DNA of 16,325 nt from JBBQTU01 sp038213005 (GTDB lineage: Bacteria; Planctomycetota; Phycisphaerae; Tepidisphaerales; Tepidisphaeraceae). Shown one piece after another: positions 1 through 8,486 of this stretch. Where the stretch lies: assembly GCA_038213005.1 (NCBI GenBank), contig JBBQTU010000075.1:1-16325 (forward strand). The letters are read 5' to 3'. Under the pieces are notes generated by a model that worked only from the letters and a program-made list of their open reading frames with translations, did no database searches and was not told the origin of the DNA. Numbering within the stretch: position 1 is the stretch's first letter; every line of letters starts with the position of its first letter. A program made the position numbers and the translations under genes.

Positions 1-3000
1 GGTGAGAGCCGGCCACGTGCCTGAATAGGCGTCCGTTGACGATTGCTGTCCGGCGTAGGCTTTCACTCGCCACTGTAGATCGCTGGATGTCGGGAGCCCG
101 GTGATCTGATATGAGTTGACGTTGGCAGGAACGGTGTACTCAGTGTATGTCTGAAAACCATTGGCCGACTGTTGTATCTTGAAGCCCTCTTCATTGAGAC
201 AGGTCTCCGTCCAGGTCAGTTCGACCGAATCTCGGCCGGTTCTGGTGAACATGACATTTCCTGGCGCGGTCAAGGGTCCCGGAGTCGCCGTATGAACTGG
301 CCGCGTTACGGCCGACGATGGCAAACCATTGTTGTCCACGGCGGCGACGCTGACCGTGCGATCGGCATTGTCGGCCGCATAGGTGTGCGTGGCGTACCAT
401 GCATCGCCCGGCAGCGTATCGGTGTTTCCATCGCCCCAGTTGACGATCCAGTTTAGCAGCGGCTGTGAACCGGCATCGTGGCCTTCAAATGTGATCGTGC
501 AGGGAGAATCTTGGATCGTTGGGTTGCTGGGTCCGAGTACCTGAAGCGAGGAGATGGTCGGAGCAACATTGGTTACCGTCACGGGAAACTGCCCGGCGGG
601 GTAGGTGCGGAAATCGTCTTTGGCGGTCACGACGATGGGGCCGGTGGGAGGCACGTCATAGATGTGCGATGCCGGCGTGGAGCCTACCCCGGGCGCGAAA
701 CGCTGCGTTGTGCCATCCCCCCAGTTGACGATCCAGACCCGCACGGGCGTAGTGGTTTGAAGCGAGAGACTGACTGCCGAGCCCTCGTCGACTGTCACCA
801 GTGAACTTCCGGTGGCCGGCGTGGGAGAGACCGTAACCGTGATGCCCATCGCCGGCATGGTCACTGAGCCAGTAGCGGCCGAGATCGAACTGGAGCCGCC
901 GCTGAAGTTGATCGCGACAATGGCGAAGCCATACAACGTCTCGGGCATGAGGCCCTGAGCGGTGTAGCTGGTCTGATCAGCCCCGAGCACGTCTACCAGC
1001 GTATATTCGGTCTCGCCTTGGGCCTGCTGGTAAATGTAGATGTCGGTGGCCGAGCTTGACTGGTTGGACCAGGTGAGCGTGGCTTGCGTACCGGAGACGG
1101 AAGCCACTGACACAGCCGTGGGCGCAAGCGGAGCAACGGCGTAGTCAGTGCTTTGGATCGGCACGCCGTCAACTCCATCCGATACGGTCAGCATCACGCT
1201 GTATGTATGGCTATCCTGCGGGGTGAACGTGAAGGCCGCGGTGTCGGTCACGGTCTGGGAAGGCAGATCAAAAGGCAGACCATCGCGGCTGACGCTCCAA
1301 GCGTAGGTGATGCTGTCGTTCACTCCCGGATCGGTCACACTGGCGGTGAATTGCAGGGGTGAGCCCTCCTGGGAGACATTGGAGGGATTGGGGAGAATGG
1401 ACACCGTCGGGGCAACGTTGTCGACCGTGATGGCCAGGCCCTGTCCTTGCGAGCCAAAGCGAGCCGTCGACGCAGGTCCTGCTGTGGCCAGCATCTGCTG
1501 CCAGTTGCTTGACAGGACAGTCAAGTCGGTGGAGTCTACCTGGCCGTCGCCGGTAAAGTCGCCTCGGCTCCACCCTCCGATGCCGACCGTTTGGCCCCAG
1601 TGGCCGGCCAGGATTGACAAGTCCGTCAAATCGACTTGGCCGTCCAAGTTGGCATCACCACGAAGCGTGTACCGCACCAAGACTTGGCCCGCGAGCAGGC
1701 CAGCCACGGTGCCATCGGCGCCGTCGGCGTAGCCTAGGGTCGTCTGGCCGGTGCTATTGCCCAAGGCCATACTGCTGACAAAGCCTCGGGCCGATGCTTC
1801 GACACCAACAGTCAGGCCGAAGTCGTCGGCGATGATCGACAAATCCGTCAAATCGACTTGGCCATCCAAGTTGGCATCACCAAGAAGCGTATACGGCACC
1901 GTGACGAGCTCCGCCGACAGGCCCGCCACCATGCCATCAGCTCCGCCGGCGTAGCTCAGGGTCATCTGGCCGGTGCTGTCGCCCGAGGCTGCACTACTAA
2001 TCAAGCCGGGGCCGTCCCAGGCACCATCGTGGTAGCCGTCGGCAATCCACTGGGCGACCAATCCTACCGGGCTGGGTGAACCGCTGTAGTCGATGATCAG
2101 CGTGCCATCGGCCACATCCACAGGGGAAATGCCGAGGATGCCGGTCAACCCTGAAAGAACGATGGGCGAAGCCTGATAACCGCTGCCGTCTTCGTCTGTG
2201 GCGGTGGCGGTGATCGCGTGGGCGGATGGGCCGTCCTGGTAGGTGTGATAGACCGTCGTCGTATGGCCGCCCGGCAGGGGATCGGCGGGATACGTCATAT
2301 AGTTGTGGCCGCCAGGCCCGTCGCCCCAGTCAACGGTCCATGAGCTGACGGTGTCCGGGCCGACGTCGAACGACGACAAGGCAAGCGCATAGGGCGAACC
2401 TTCGCTGAGGTTCGCATCTCCGCCGATGCTCAGGACAGGCGCGACGTTGGTGATGGTGATGGTACTGGTGCCGGTCGAAGAGAGACCGGCGGAGTTGGTG
2501 ACTTTGAGCCCGACGGTGCGCGTGGTGAGGCCATCGATGCCCGCGGCGGAAAACGTGGGAGTCATGCCCGCTGTTTCGTAGGTGCCGTCGTTGTTGAGGT
2601 CCCAGGCATAGGTCAGCGTTTCGGTGGGGTCGGGATCTGAACTTGCACCCGCGGAAAGTTGAACACTGCCACCTTCGCTGACGCTATAGTTGCCGGCGAC
2701 AGCGGTAGGTGGCCGAATGGCCCAGAGTTCGTAGCCGTGGAAGCCATCATCGGCCACAAAGTACAGTGTTCCGTCAACGTTCGTGAGGGCGTACGGGGAC
2801 GAGGGCTTAATACCGGGATTGATGTCTTTAACCAGCGTCGTTCCGGCCGTCGTGCCATCGGTCCGCCACAACTCCGCGCCGGCTATCTCGTCAGCCGTCA
2901 CGAAGAAATCCAGGTCGTCTATCGCCGCCATATTCCAGAGGCCCGAACCGCTGCTTGCCGGCGTGCCCGGCTTGACCTCAACAGTGCCCGCAGCCGTTCC

Positions 3001-5118
3001 ATCAGTCGTCCACAGGCTTGTGTAGCCACTGAGGCCAGTTGCTGTGAAGTACAGCCTACCGCCCACGTTCGTGAGATTCCACGGATAGGAGCTGCCCGTT
3101 CCCGGCACGATGTCTACCACCTGCACTGCGACGCCGGTATTCGGGTCGTAGTTCCATAGCTCGTAGCCAGCGGCACTTGTGTAGGCTCGGAAGTAGAGCT
3201 TCCCGCCGACGTTCGTCAGATACCAAGGGTAGGAGCTACCGGTCCCCGGCACGATGTCCGCCGCCTGCGATGCAATCCCCGTGCCCGGGTCGTACTTCCA
3301 CAACTCATAGCCGCCGGCATTGGTAGAGGCCCCGAAGTACAGCTTCCCATCCACGTTCAGGAGGTTCGACGGAGAAGAGCTGCCTGTCCCCGGCATGATG
3401 TCCGCCGCCAGCGATGCAACACCGGTGTCCGGGTCGTACTTCCACAGTTCGTTACCCCCGGCGCTGGTATAGGCGGAGAAGTAGAGCTTTCCGCCCACAT
3501 TCGTCAGGTATGACGGACTGGAACTGCCCGTGCCCGGCACGATGTCCGCCGCCTGCGACGCAATCCCGGTGGCAGGGTCGTACTTCCACAGTTCGTAGCC
3601 TCCGGCGCTAGTGGAGGCCGAGAAATAGAGCTTTCCACCCATGTTGGTCAGGTTCGACGGACTAGAGCTGCCCGTTCCCGGCACGATGTCCGCCGCCTGC
3701 GATGCAACGCCGGTAGCCGGGTCGTACTTCCACAGTTCATAGCCCGCGGCACTGGTATAGTTCGAGAAGTAGAGCTTTCCCCCCACGTTCGTAATGCACC
3801 ACGGATTGGAGCTGCCGGTCCCCGGCACGATGTCCGCCACCTGCGCGGCGGCCTGGGTACCAGGATCGTACTTCCAGAGGTCGTTGCTCCCAGCACTGCT
3901 GGCGGCCTGGAAATAGACCGTCCCGGCCACGTCGGCGAGGTACGCGGGACTGGAACTGCCGGTTCCCGGCACAATGTCCGCCGCCTGCGCCGCAACGCCG
4001 GTAGCCGGGTCATACTTCCAGAGCTCGTTGCCCGCGGCACTCGTGGAGGCCGAGAAGTACAGCTTCCCGGCCACGCTCGTCAGGTTCGAAGGACTGGAGC
4101 TGCTTGTTCCTGGCACGATGTCGGCCGCCTGCGCCGCAACGCCGGTATCGGGGTCATACTTCCAGAGCTCGTTGCCCGCGGCACTCGTGGAGGCCCGGAA
4201 GTAAAGCTTTCCGCCCAGGTTCGTCAGGTACGATGGACTGGAGCTGCCTGTCCCCGGCACAATGTCCGCGGCCTGCGACGCAACGCCGGTTCCTGGGTCG
4301 TACTTCCACAGCTCGGAGCCCGCACCGCTGGTATAGGCCTGGAAGTACAGCTTCCCGCCCACGCTCGTCAGGTACGACGGACTGGAACTGGCAGCGCCGG
4401 GCGAGATGTCCGCGGCTTGCGATGAAACCCCGGTTCCTGGGTCGTACTTCCACAGTTCGGAACCCGCGGCACTGGTATAGGCCTGGAAGTACAACTTCCC
4501 GTCCAGTTCCGTCAGGTACGGCTGATATGCGTTGACTGACCCGGGTGCCGCCTGCGATGCGACCCCGGTGGCCGGATCGTACTTCCACAACTGGTTTGCG
4601 CCGGTGCTGGTGGAGGCAAAGAAGTATAGCTTTCCGCCCATGCTCGCCAGGCCCGATGGACTGGAACTGCCCGCGCCCGGCACGATGTCCGCCGCCTGCG
4701 ATACAACCCCGGTGGCAGGGTCGTACTTCCACAATTCGTTGCCCCCAGAGCTGCTGGCAGCCTGGAAGTAGAGTATCCCACCCATGTTCGTCAGGTACGC
4801 GGGGCTGGAACTGCCGGGCCCGGGCACGATGTCGGTCAGGCGCGTCGTGCCTTGGGCTGTCCCGTCAGTCTTCCATAACTCCCGGCCGTGAGCGTCATCG
4901 CCGCTCGCGAAATAGAGGGTCGACCCAATGGCGACTGGCGGAGTGCTGAGCGGCGTCTCTGTGGTGTTAATGTCGGTCACCAGCACGGCGCTGAGCAACT
5001 GCCGGCTCTCCAACAACTCAGGCTGGATTGTCTGGAAGACAGTTCGTAACGCGCGCCGTCGCCTTGTTCCACCCCAGATTGAACGTGCCACACCCTCAAT
5101 AGCCGCCATTAATGTCAT
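1..5118 (-). CDS. LEPR-XLL surface protein with ELWxxDGT repeats, PKD/FN3 modules and internal dockerin-like repeats (3' end outside window)
   Basis: The frame is open without a stop from 5208 to base 1, giving 1706 residues from the chosen ATG at 5116-5118. The N-terminus is basic and carries LESRQLLSA at residues 36-44, the planctomycete LEPR-XLL signature found at the start of exported giant proteins. Residues 80-796 are 15 tandem 48-residue ELWxxDGT-type units. Two PKD-like modules (WDLNNDG, WDWGDG-like) follow, then three dockerin/EF-hand-like repeats (about 1080-1206), then more PKD-like and FN3-like modules (VNWGDG twice; VELTWTET near the end). The role is probably extracellular adhesion or cell-surface structure; substrate and partners cannot be read. 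An ATG at 5194-5196 is in frame but lies inside the -10 box, so I prefer 5118 (5109 is another option). The ribosome-binding site is unclear: a purine-rich run at 5139-5150 is about 20 bases from the ATG. The protein continues past the left edge. Confidence 0.85.
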   Translation of the reverse strand, partial: MTLMAAIEGVARSIWGGTRRRRALRTVFQTIQPELLESRQLLSAVLVTDINTTETPLSTPPVAIGSTLYFASGDDAHGRELWKTDGTAQGTTRLTDIVPGPGSSSPAYLTNMGGILYFQAASSSGGNELWKYDPATGVVSQAADIVPGAGSSSPSGLASMGGKLYFFASTSTGANQLWKYDPATGVASQAAPGSVNAYQPYLTELDGKLYFQAYTSAAGSELWKYDPGTGVSSQAADISPGAASSSPSYLTSVGGKLYFQAYTSGAGSELWKYDPGTGVASQAADIVPGTGSSSPSYLTNLGGKLYFRASTSAAGNELWKYDPDTGVAAQAADIVPGTSSSSPSNLTSVAGKLYFSASTSAAGNELWKYDPATGVAAQAADIVPGTGSSSPAYLADVAGTVYFQAASSAGSNDLWKYDPGTQAAAQVADIVPGTGSSNPWCITNVGGKLYFSNYTSAAGYELWKYDPATGVASQAADIVPGTGSSSPSNLTNMGGKLYFSASTSAGGYELWKYDPATGIASQAADIVPGTGSSSPSYLTNVGGKLYFSAYTSAGGNELWKYDPDTGVASLAADIMPGTGSSSPSNLLNVDGKLYFGASTNAGGYELWKYDPGTGIASQAADIVPGTGSSYPWYLTNVGGKLYFRAYTSAAGYELWNYDPNTGVAVQVVDIVPGTGSSYPWNLTNVGGRLYFTATGLSGYTSLWTTDGTAAGTVEVKPGTPASSGSGLWNMAAIDDLDFFVTADEIAGAELWRTDGTTAGTTLVKDINPGIKPSSPYALTNVDGTLYFVADDGFHGYELWAIRPPTAVAGNYSVSEGGSVQLSAGASSDPDPTETLTYAWDLNNDGTYETAGMTPTFSAAGIDGLTTRTVGLKVTNSAGLSSTGTSTITITNVAPVLSIGGDANLSEGSPYALALSSFDVGPDTVSSWTVDWGDGPGGHNYMTYPADPLPGGHTTTVYHTYQDGPSAHAITATATDEDGSGYQASPIVLSGLTGILGISPVDVADGTLIIDYSGSPSPVGLVAQWIADGYHDGAWDGPGLISSAASGDSTGQMTLSYAGGADGMVAGLSAELVTVPYTLLGDANLDGQVDLTDLSIIADDFGLTVGVEASARGFVSSMALGNSTGQTTLGYADGADGTVAGLLAGQVLVRYTLRGDANLDGQVDLTDLSILAGHWGQTVGIGGWSRGDFTGDGQVDSTDLTVLSSNWQQMLATAGPASTARFGSQGQGLAITVDNVAPTVSILPNPSNVSQEGSPLQFTASVTDPGVNDSITYAWSVSRDGLPFDLPSQTVTDTAAFTFTPQDSHTYSVMLTVSDGVDGVPIQSTDYAVAPLAPTAVSVASVSGTQATLTWSNQSSSATDIYIYQQAQGETEYTLVDVLGADQTSYTAQGLMPETLYGFAIVAINFSGGSSSISAATGSVTMPAMGITVTVSPTPATGSSLVTVDEGSAVSLSLQTTTPVRVWIVNWGDGTTQRFAPGVGSTPASHIYDVPPTGPIVVTAKDDFRTYPAGQFPVTVTNVAPTISSLQVLGPSNPTIQDSPCTITFEGHDAGSQPLLNWIVNWGDGNTDTLPGDAWYATHTYAADNADRTVSVAAVDNNGLPSSAVTRPVHTATPGPLTAPGNVMFTRTGRDSVELTWTETCLNEEGFKIQQSANGFQTYTEYTVPANVNSYQITGLPTSSDLQWRVKAYAGQQSSTDAYSGTWPALT
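1501..1881 (-). repeat. Three dockerin/EF-hand-like repeats, two of them a recent duplication
   Basis: Within the surface protein, GDANLDGQVDLTDLS occurs at 1816-1881 and again at 1591-1659. A third divergent copy (GDFTGDGQVDSTDLT) lies at 1501-1563. The first two are 222 bp apart and almost identical at DNA level. Their preceding segments (GDSTGQMTLSYAGGADG and GNSTGQTTLGYADGADG) are also paralogous, so the duplication unit is about 74 residues. The DxNxDGxVDxxD pattern is the calcium loop of type I dockerin-like repeats, which are abundant in Planctomycetota. Here they lie mid-protein rather than at the C-terminus. Confidence 0.8.
2731..4881 (-). repeat. 15 tandem 48-residue (144-bp) ELWxxDGT-type repeats
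   Basis: Each unit starts with ELWKYDP or ELWxTDGT and continues with an ADIVPGTGSSSP-like stretch, then GGKLYF and AxTSAGG. Unit starts (top base of the E-equivalent codon) fall at 4881, 4737, 4593, then every 144 bases from 4458 to 2874. The unit starting at 4593 is 135 bp because it lacks three residues (DIV) in the middle. A partial 16th (ELWAIRP) starts at 2730. The first unit and the last two carry the family-typical TDGT, whereas the 12 central units carry YDP and are much more alike. ELWxxDGT repeats are a known family in large secreted bacterial proteins. A beta-propeller-like fold is plausible but is inference. Confidence 0.92.
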
Positions 5119-5192
5119 GCGCGTACGCTTGCTTATGGCCTTCTTCCCTTCCCGTTTGAATGGACGATTCGCGATATCAGACCATGTGGGGC

Positions 5193-5221
5193 ACATTACA
5201 AAGCGGACTCATCTATGTCAA
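5193..5221 (-). promoter_or_regulatory. Sigma-70-type promoter of the LEPR-XLL gene
   Basis: On the minus strand a perfect -35 TTGACA (5216-5221) is followed by a 17-base spacer and TAATGT (5193-5198) as the -10. The upstream stretch is AT-rich (5222-5236), unlike the surrounding sequence. The predicted start of transcription near 5186 gives a leader of about 70 bases before the ATG at 5118. It excludes the longer in-frame ATG at 5194-5196, which lies inside the -10. Confidence 0.6.
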
Positions 5222-5249
5222 GAACAAAATATTCCTCTATGTGGATTCA

Positions 5250-5274
5250 ATAACGCATCTGTCAGGTGCGTTAT
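5250..5274. promoter_or_regulatory. Perfect 8-bp inverted repeat upstream of the LEPR-XLL promoter
   Basis: ATAACGCA (5250-5257) and TGCGTTAT (5267-5274) are separated by 9 bases. The element lies 28 bases upstream of the -35 box of the surface-protein gene. That position suits an activator or repressor site. No T-run follows on either strand, so a terminator for the upstream methyltransferase gene is less likely. The rest of the 5222-5431 spacer shows nothing else I can name. Confidence 0.4.
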
Positions 5275-5431
5275 GCGCACGAATGTGGTGGGGGCAGGTC
5301 CATCCAGGAATGGAAGGGGAGTCTGGCTTACGCCACAGGCTACGCTCTGCCGCCTCTGCACGGGGCTGTAAAACGAGAATTCCCGGAAAAGCGGGCACGC
5401 CCCCAAAGTCCATCAACATGAGCATGGGGCG

Positions 5432-6238
5432 CTACTTCTTTCGTAACTCAAGATAATAGATGGGGAGGCGTTTGGTGACGAAGCGGCTTTCGAACAGAGT
5501 CACTTGGGCTGAGAAACATCGGCCCTGCGTGTGCGCGAGGGCTGCGGGGTCCTGCCAGTAGTTGGCGGAGTTCATGGTGACATCGAAGCGCGATCGGACA
5601 GCTTCGCTGGGGCTCGGGATCTGGTGCGGGGGCATCAGGTCGCGTCGTCGGACGCGCGGGGTTGGGACTTTGGCGGCATCGGTCGCCGCGCCGAACCACT
5701 GCGGCTCGGGCAGGCCGAGCAGGCCCAGCACCCACTGGTAATAGCCGGGATGATCGGTCTTGAGCGAGAGCGTTGAGGTGCGGTCGCGCAAGACCTGATG
5801 GACAGCGGTGAAATAGGGCTCGGCGATCAGGCGGTTTTTTAGCTCGGCATCGCGGGCGCACGGGTCGGGGTGAAAGACCCATATCTCATCGACTTCAAGC
5901 GGCGCGAAGACACGCAGGACATCTTGGGCGCGGCTGCGCAGTAGAGCGATATTGCGGAGGCCGAGGGTGGCGAGGCGCTGCGCGCCGTCGTAGAGGGCTT
6001 TGCACTTCCAGTCCAGGCCGATGAACGCAGTATTGGGAAACCTGGCCGCGATGCTGCTGAGATAGGCGGCGTCAAAGCAGCCGACTTCGAGAATGACCCG
6101 GCCGTCGAAGGTCGGGCCGATTCGCTCGGCGAAGAAGTTGCGCCACTGGGCACGATGCCCAAACGCGGCCTGGTCGCCGAAGGTGAAGTCGGCGCAATTC
6201 TGAAACCGCTCGGAATATACGCTGCGCGGAAGGGTCAT
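5432..6238 (-). CDS. TrmB-like class I SAM-dependent methyltransferase
   Basis: The protein has 268 residues. The centre follows the tRNA (guanine-N7-)-methyltransferase (TrmB) pattern in order: motif I-like LEVGCFDA at 50-57, then FIGLDWK at 72-78 (acidic residue expected to touch SAM). DEIWVFHPDP at 117-126 resembles TrmB FPDPWxK, and LKTDHPGYY at 159-167 resembles the KTD motif. Motif I lacks the second glycine (GCFDA rather than GCGxG), and PDP is followed by CARD rather than W-x-K. The last 90 residues have no TrmB counterpart that I recognise. It is therefore a divergent family member, possibly with another substrate. The start is ATG 6236-6238, preceded by GAAGGA two bases upstream. 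A longer open frame to 6862 is antisense-shaped sequence inside the preceding gene. The gene lies 46 bases behind the radical SAM gene, probably in one transcript. Confidence 0.75.
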   Translation of the reverse strand: MTLPRSVYSERFQNCADFTFGDQAAFGHRAQWRNFFAERIGPTFDGRVILEVGCFDAAYLSSIAARFPNTAFIGLDWKCKALYDGAQRLATLGLRNIALLRSRAQDVLRVFAPLEVDEIWVFHPDPCARDAELKNRLIAEPYFTAVHQVLRDRTSTLSLKTDHPGYYQWVLGLLGLPEPQWFGAATDAAKVPTPRVRRRDLMPPHQIPSPSEAVRSRFDVTMNSANYWQDPAALAHTQGRCFSAQVTLFESRFVTKRLPIYYLELRKK

Positions 6239-6284
6239 GGTCCTTCGTGTATCCGCGTCCCGCGTCAGCCATCCCGCGCCCGCT

Positions 6285-8075
6285 TCAGGCGGCGACGACC
6301 ACGGACTCGGGGCGGTCGGCCGTCGCGAGCACAACTCGCGATGCAACCGAACGCATCTGAGACACCTTGGCGCTATCCGGCCCTGCCAGGGCGGCGGCCG
6401 CCTCGTTGCGGTCGTAATAGGTGATCGGCTCGCGGGTCCAGCCGGCCTTGAGGCGCTTGGCTTCGCGATTAATGGAGATGCTGAGCACCCGCCCCACCAC
6501 CGGCGCACAGATGCGGGCGCGAATGCCGAACTCGCGGTAGACATCCTGCAACATCGCGTCGAGCTTTCCGGCCACCACGGGATTGCTCTTAAACCAGCGG
6601 CGTGCGGCCCAGAGGGCGCCGGCGATGACGGTGGGATAGGTGGCAACTTCGCGGGCGAAACGGTCGTGAATGCGACGGTCGGGATGGTTCTTGTATCGCT
6701 TCCAGCCGGCGAGCGTGGTGCGAACGAGGCGCAGAACGCTGGGACCGTTGACATCGAAATCACGATTAAAGGCCCGCAGCAGCATTTCACCTTCCTGCCC
6801 GGCCGGAATATTCGGATGACGATAGTTGAAGCGGCTCTGCCCGTGCGTGTCGGCGTCGGCAAATTCGTCCCTGCCCATGATCAAGCCCTTGGCGGATAGC
6901 TCCTTGTGCAGGGGCGTGCCGGGGGTCGGGGTGTAGAGCATGAACTGGTGGAACTCGGTCTCGTGGGTGATGGCATGCTCGATGGCGACGTCGATATTCT
7001 GCGGGGTGTGTTCTTCCAGGCCGATGATGCTGGAGCCCAGGATGTGGATGCCGTGGGACTGGAGTTTGCGGACCAGGGCGTGTGTGTCGGTGTCGTCCAG
7101 CTTGGAATACTGGCTGCTGGCGCCTTCCAGGCCCATCCAGACCCATTCGATGCCGAGGCTCGCGAGCTGTTCCATGGTGTAGGTCTTCAGGGCGTTGGCG
7201 GAACTGAAGACGGCCAGGGCCCAGCTCTTGTTGTTCTGTTCCATCAACTCGAGCAGGCGCAGGGCGCGCTTGCGATAGAGCAGAAAGTTTTCATCCATGA
7301 TGAAGAACGACTGGATCTTCATGGCCGACTCAAGCTGGCACATGACGTCAAACAGCTCGTCGCCGGTCTCGTAGAAGTTCACGAACTTGCCCTTGCCACC
7401 GAACATGTGGCTGGTGGAGCAGAAGTTGCAGCCCATGGGGCAGCCGACGGACGGGATCAGGGCGGCGGCGTCGCTGTCGACGTTGCCCGGCAGCGAGATG
7501 CCCATGGTGCGGCGATGCGAACCGCTGTGGATCAGCGGATGGCGGATGGGCTGCGATTCATCCTCGCCCAGGAAATGGCGGAACCAGCGGATGCCTTCGC
7601 CTTGGACGAGATAGTCGGCATCAATGAGGTCGCCCAGGTCGGGCATGTTGGCGATGTGGCCGCCGATGACGATGCGGGCCTTGGGCTGATGCTCGCGGAT
7701 GAGCTCACACATCTTCTTCACTTTGCCGATATTGCAGATGATCGAGCTGACGCCGATGACGTCGTAAGGGTTGGTCTTGATCTCCTCGATGAAACGCTCG
7801 AGGGTGGGGAAATCGAGGCAGGTGCAGGGGGCGGCGATGTTGGCCTGGATCAGGAGCAATCCCCAGGATCGATGGCACATGCGCAAGGAGAACGGTCCCT
7901 GGACGCGGGTGACCTGGTTGTGATGCAGTTCCATGGGGTTGACCAGGCGGCTGCCGTACTCGTCATCTTGCGCATAGGGGCCAAACACGCTGCTGAGCAG
8001 GACCCGGGCACGCGAGCCCAGGGGGAAGACAGGTTCTTGTCCGACATCAGCGGATTGGCACAGCGTAAGGCTCAA
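6285..8075 (-). CDS. B12-binding-type radical SAM protein
   Basis: The protein has 596 residues from a TTG start. Residues about 75-175 form a cobalamin-binding-like Rossmann domain (YDVIGVSS, RIVIGGH, ADYLVQGEG). The usual DxHxxG cobalamin-ligand motif is not seen. The radical SAM cluster motif is CPMGCNFC with cysteines near 212, 216 and 219, preceded by a strand (AALIPSVG) as usual. Downstream WVWMGLEGAS and MLYTPTPGTP fit the TIM barrel of BchE-like enzymes. The C-terminal 200 residues are helical and unassigned. I chose TTG 8073-8075 because AAAGGA lies five bases upstream and MSLTL...RVLLSSVFGPY reads as a normal N-terminus. A GTG at 8154-8156 would add 27 residues of poor composition. 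The substrate is unknown; methylation or ring rearrangement are common in the family. The stop is TGA. Confidence 0.85.
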   Translation of the reverse strand: MSLTLCQSADVGQEPVFPLGSRARVLLSSVFGPYAQDDEYGSRLVNPMELHHNQVTRVQGPFSLRMCHRSWGLLLIQANIAAPCTCLDFPTLERFIEEIKTNPYDVIGVSSIICNIGKVKKMCELIREHQPKARIVIGGHIANMPDLGDLIDADYLVQGEGIRWFRHFLGEDESQPIRHPLIHSGSHRRTMGISLPGNVDSDAAALIPSVGCPMGCNFCSTSHMFGGKGKFVNFYETGDELFDVMCQLESAMKIQSFFIMDENFLLYRKRALRLLELMEQNNKSWALAVFSSANALKTYTMEQLASLGIEWVWMGLEGASSQYSKLDDTDTHALVRKLQSHGIHILGSSIIGLEEHTPQNIDVAIEHAITHETEFHQFMLYTPTPGTPLHKELSAKGLIMGRDEFADADTHGQSRFNYRHPNIPAGQEGEMLLRAFNRDFDVNGPSVLRLVRTTLAGWKRYKNHPDRRIHDRFAREVATYPTVIAGALWAARRWFKSNPVVAGKLDAMLQDVYREFGIRARICAPVVGRVLSISINREAKRLKAGWTREPITYYDRNEAAAALAGPDSAKVSQMRSVASRVVLATADRPESVVVAA

Positions 8076-8280
8076 AAGCGTCCTTTCGCGCGGACCCAAG
8101 GGACCACGGCGACAGCACAAATGAGAGGCGGACGAGCAGTGGATGGCACCAGACACGAACGGCAGGTTTGTGCAAGGAGCGGCCTATCGGGGCCAGTGTT
8201 CAACCGGACTCTCGAGCAACATCTTACCCGATGGAGGGCTATGGGGGAAATCGGGCGGGGACGATTGGGATTCGCCGGGC

Positions 8281-8323
8281 GAGCGGATATCGGATATCGG
8301 ATCAGCGGAAACACGGAATTCAG
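8281..8323 (+). repeat. Intergenic GGAT-type repeat, copy R1
   Basis: GCGGATATCGGATATCGG is followed by AGCGGAAACACGGAATTC. It shares the GCGGAAAC(A/G)... GGAATTC end with R2 and the ATATCGGATATCGGAT core with R4. It is non-coding and in the same orientation as the other copies. Confidence 0.7.
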
Positions 8324-8440
8324 GCCGGCGGAGGCCCAGATGCGCAAGTTGTTGTGGGAGGGGGTGGGGGGGTAGCGTGGGGCCTTATTGGACAATGAGT
8401 TACGTGCGATTCGGGGGGCAAGATGATCAAGTTTCTCGCG

Positions 8441-8486
8441 GCAATATCGGAGTGCGGATTGCGGATAGCGGAAACGGGGAATTCCG
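8441..8486 (+). repeat. Intergenic GGAT-type repeat, copy R2
   Basis: GCAATATCGGAGTGCGGATT is followed directly by GCGGATAGCGGAAACG and GGGAATTCCGG. Its first part matches R4 (GCAATATCGG, then GCGGATAGCGGA) and its second part matches R1. Confidence 0.7.

Noticed and set aside
1153..2079. Plus-strand open frames opposite the dockerin and PKD region
   Set aside because: Short, overlapping, and antisense to a continuous coding frame with recognisable domains.
3019..4737. CRISPR-like array
   Set aside because: The 144-bp periodic repeat is an open reading frame encoding ELWKYDP units, with no spacer structure.
5119..5196. Longer start (ATG 5194-5196) for the LEPR-XLL protein
   Set aside because: The ATG is part of the predicted -10 box and would not be transcribed from that promoter; still possible if another promoter is used.
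6239..6862. N-terminal extension of the TrmB-like protein to a 476-residue form
   Set aside because: The added part overlaps the end of the radical SAM gene in another frame, is Ala/Pro/Arg/Ser-rich shadow sequence, and a good ATG with GAAGGA exists at 6238.
6906..8375. 489-residue plus-strand open frame
   Set aside because: It is antisense to the radical SAM gene, has no family character and a composition typical of a shadow of a GC-rich gene.
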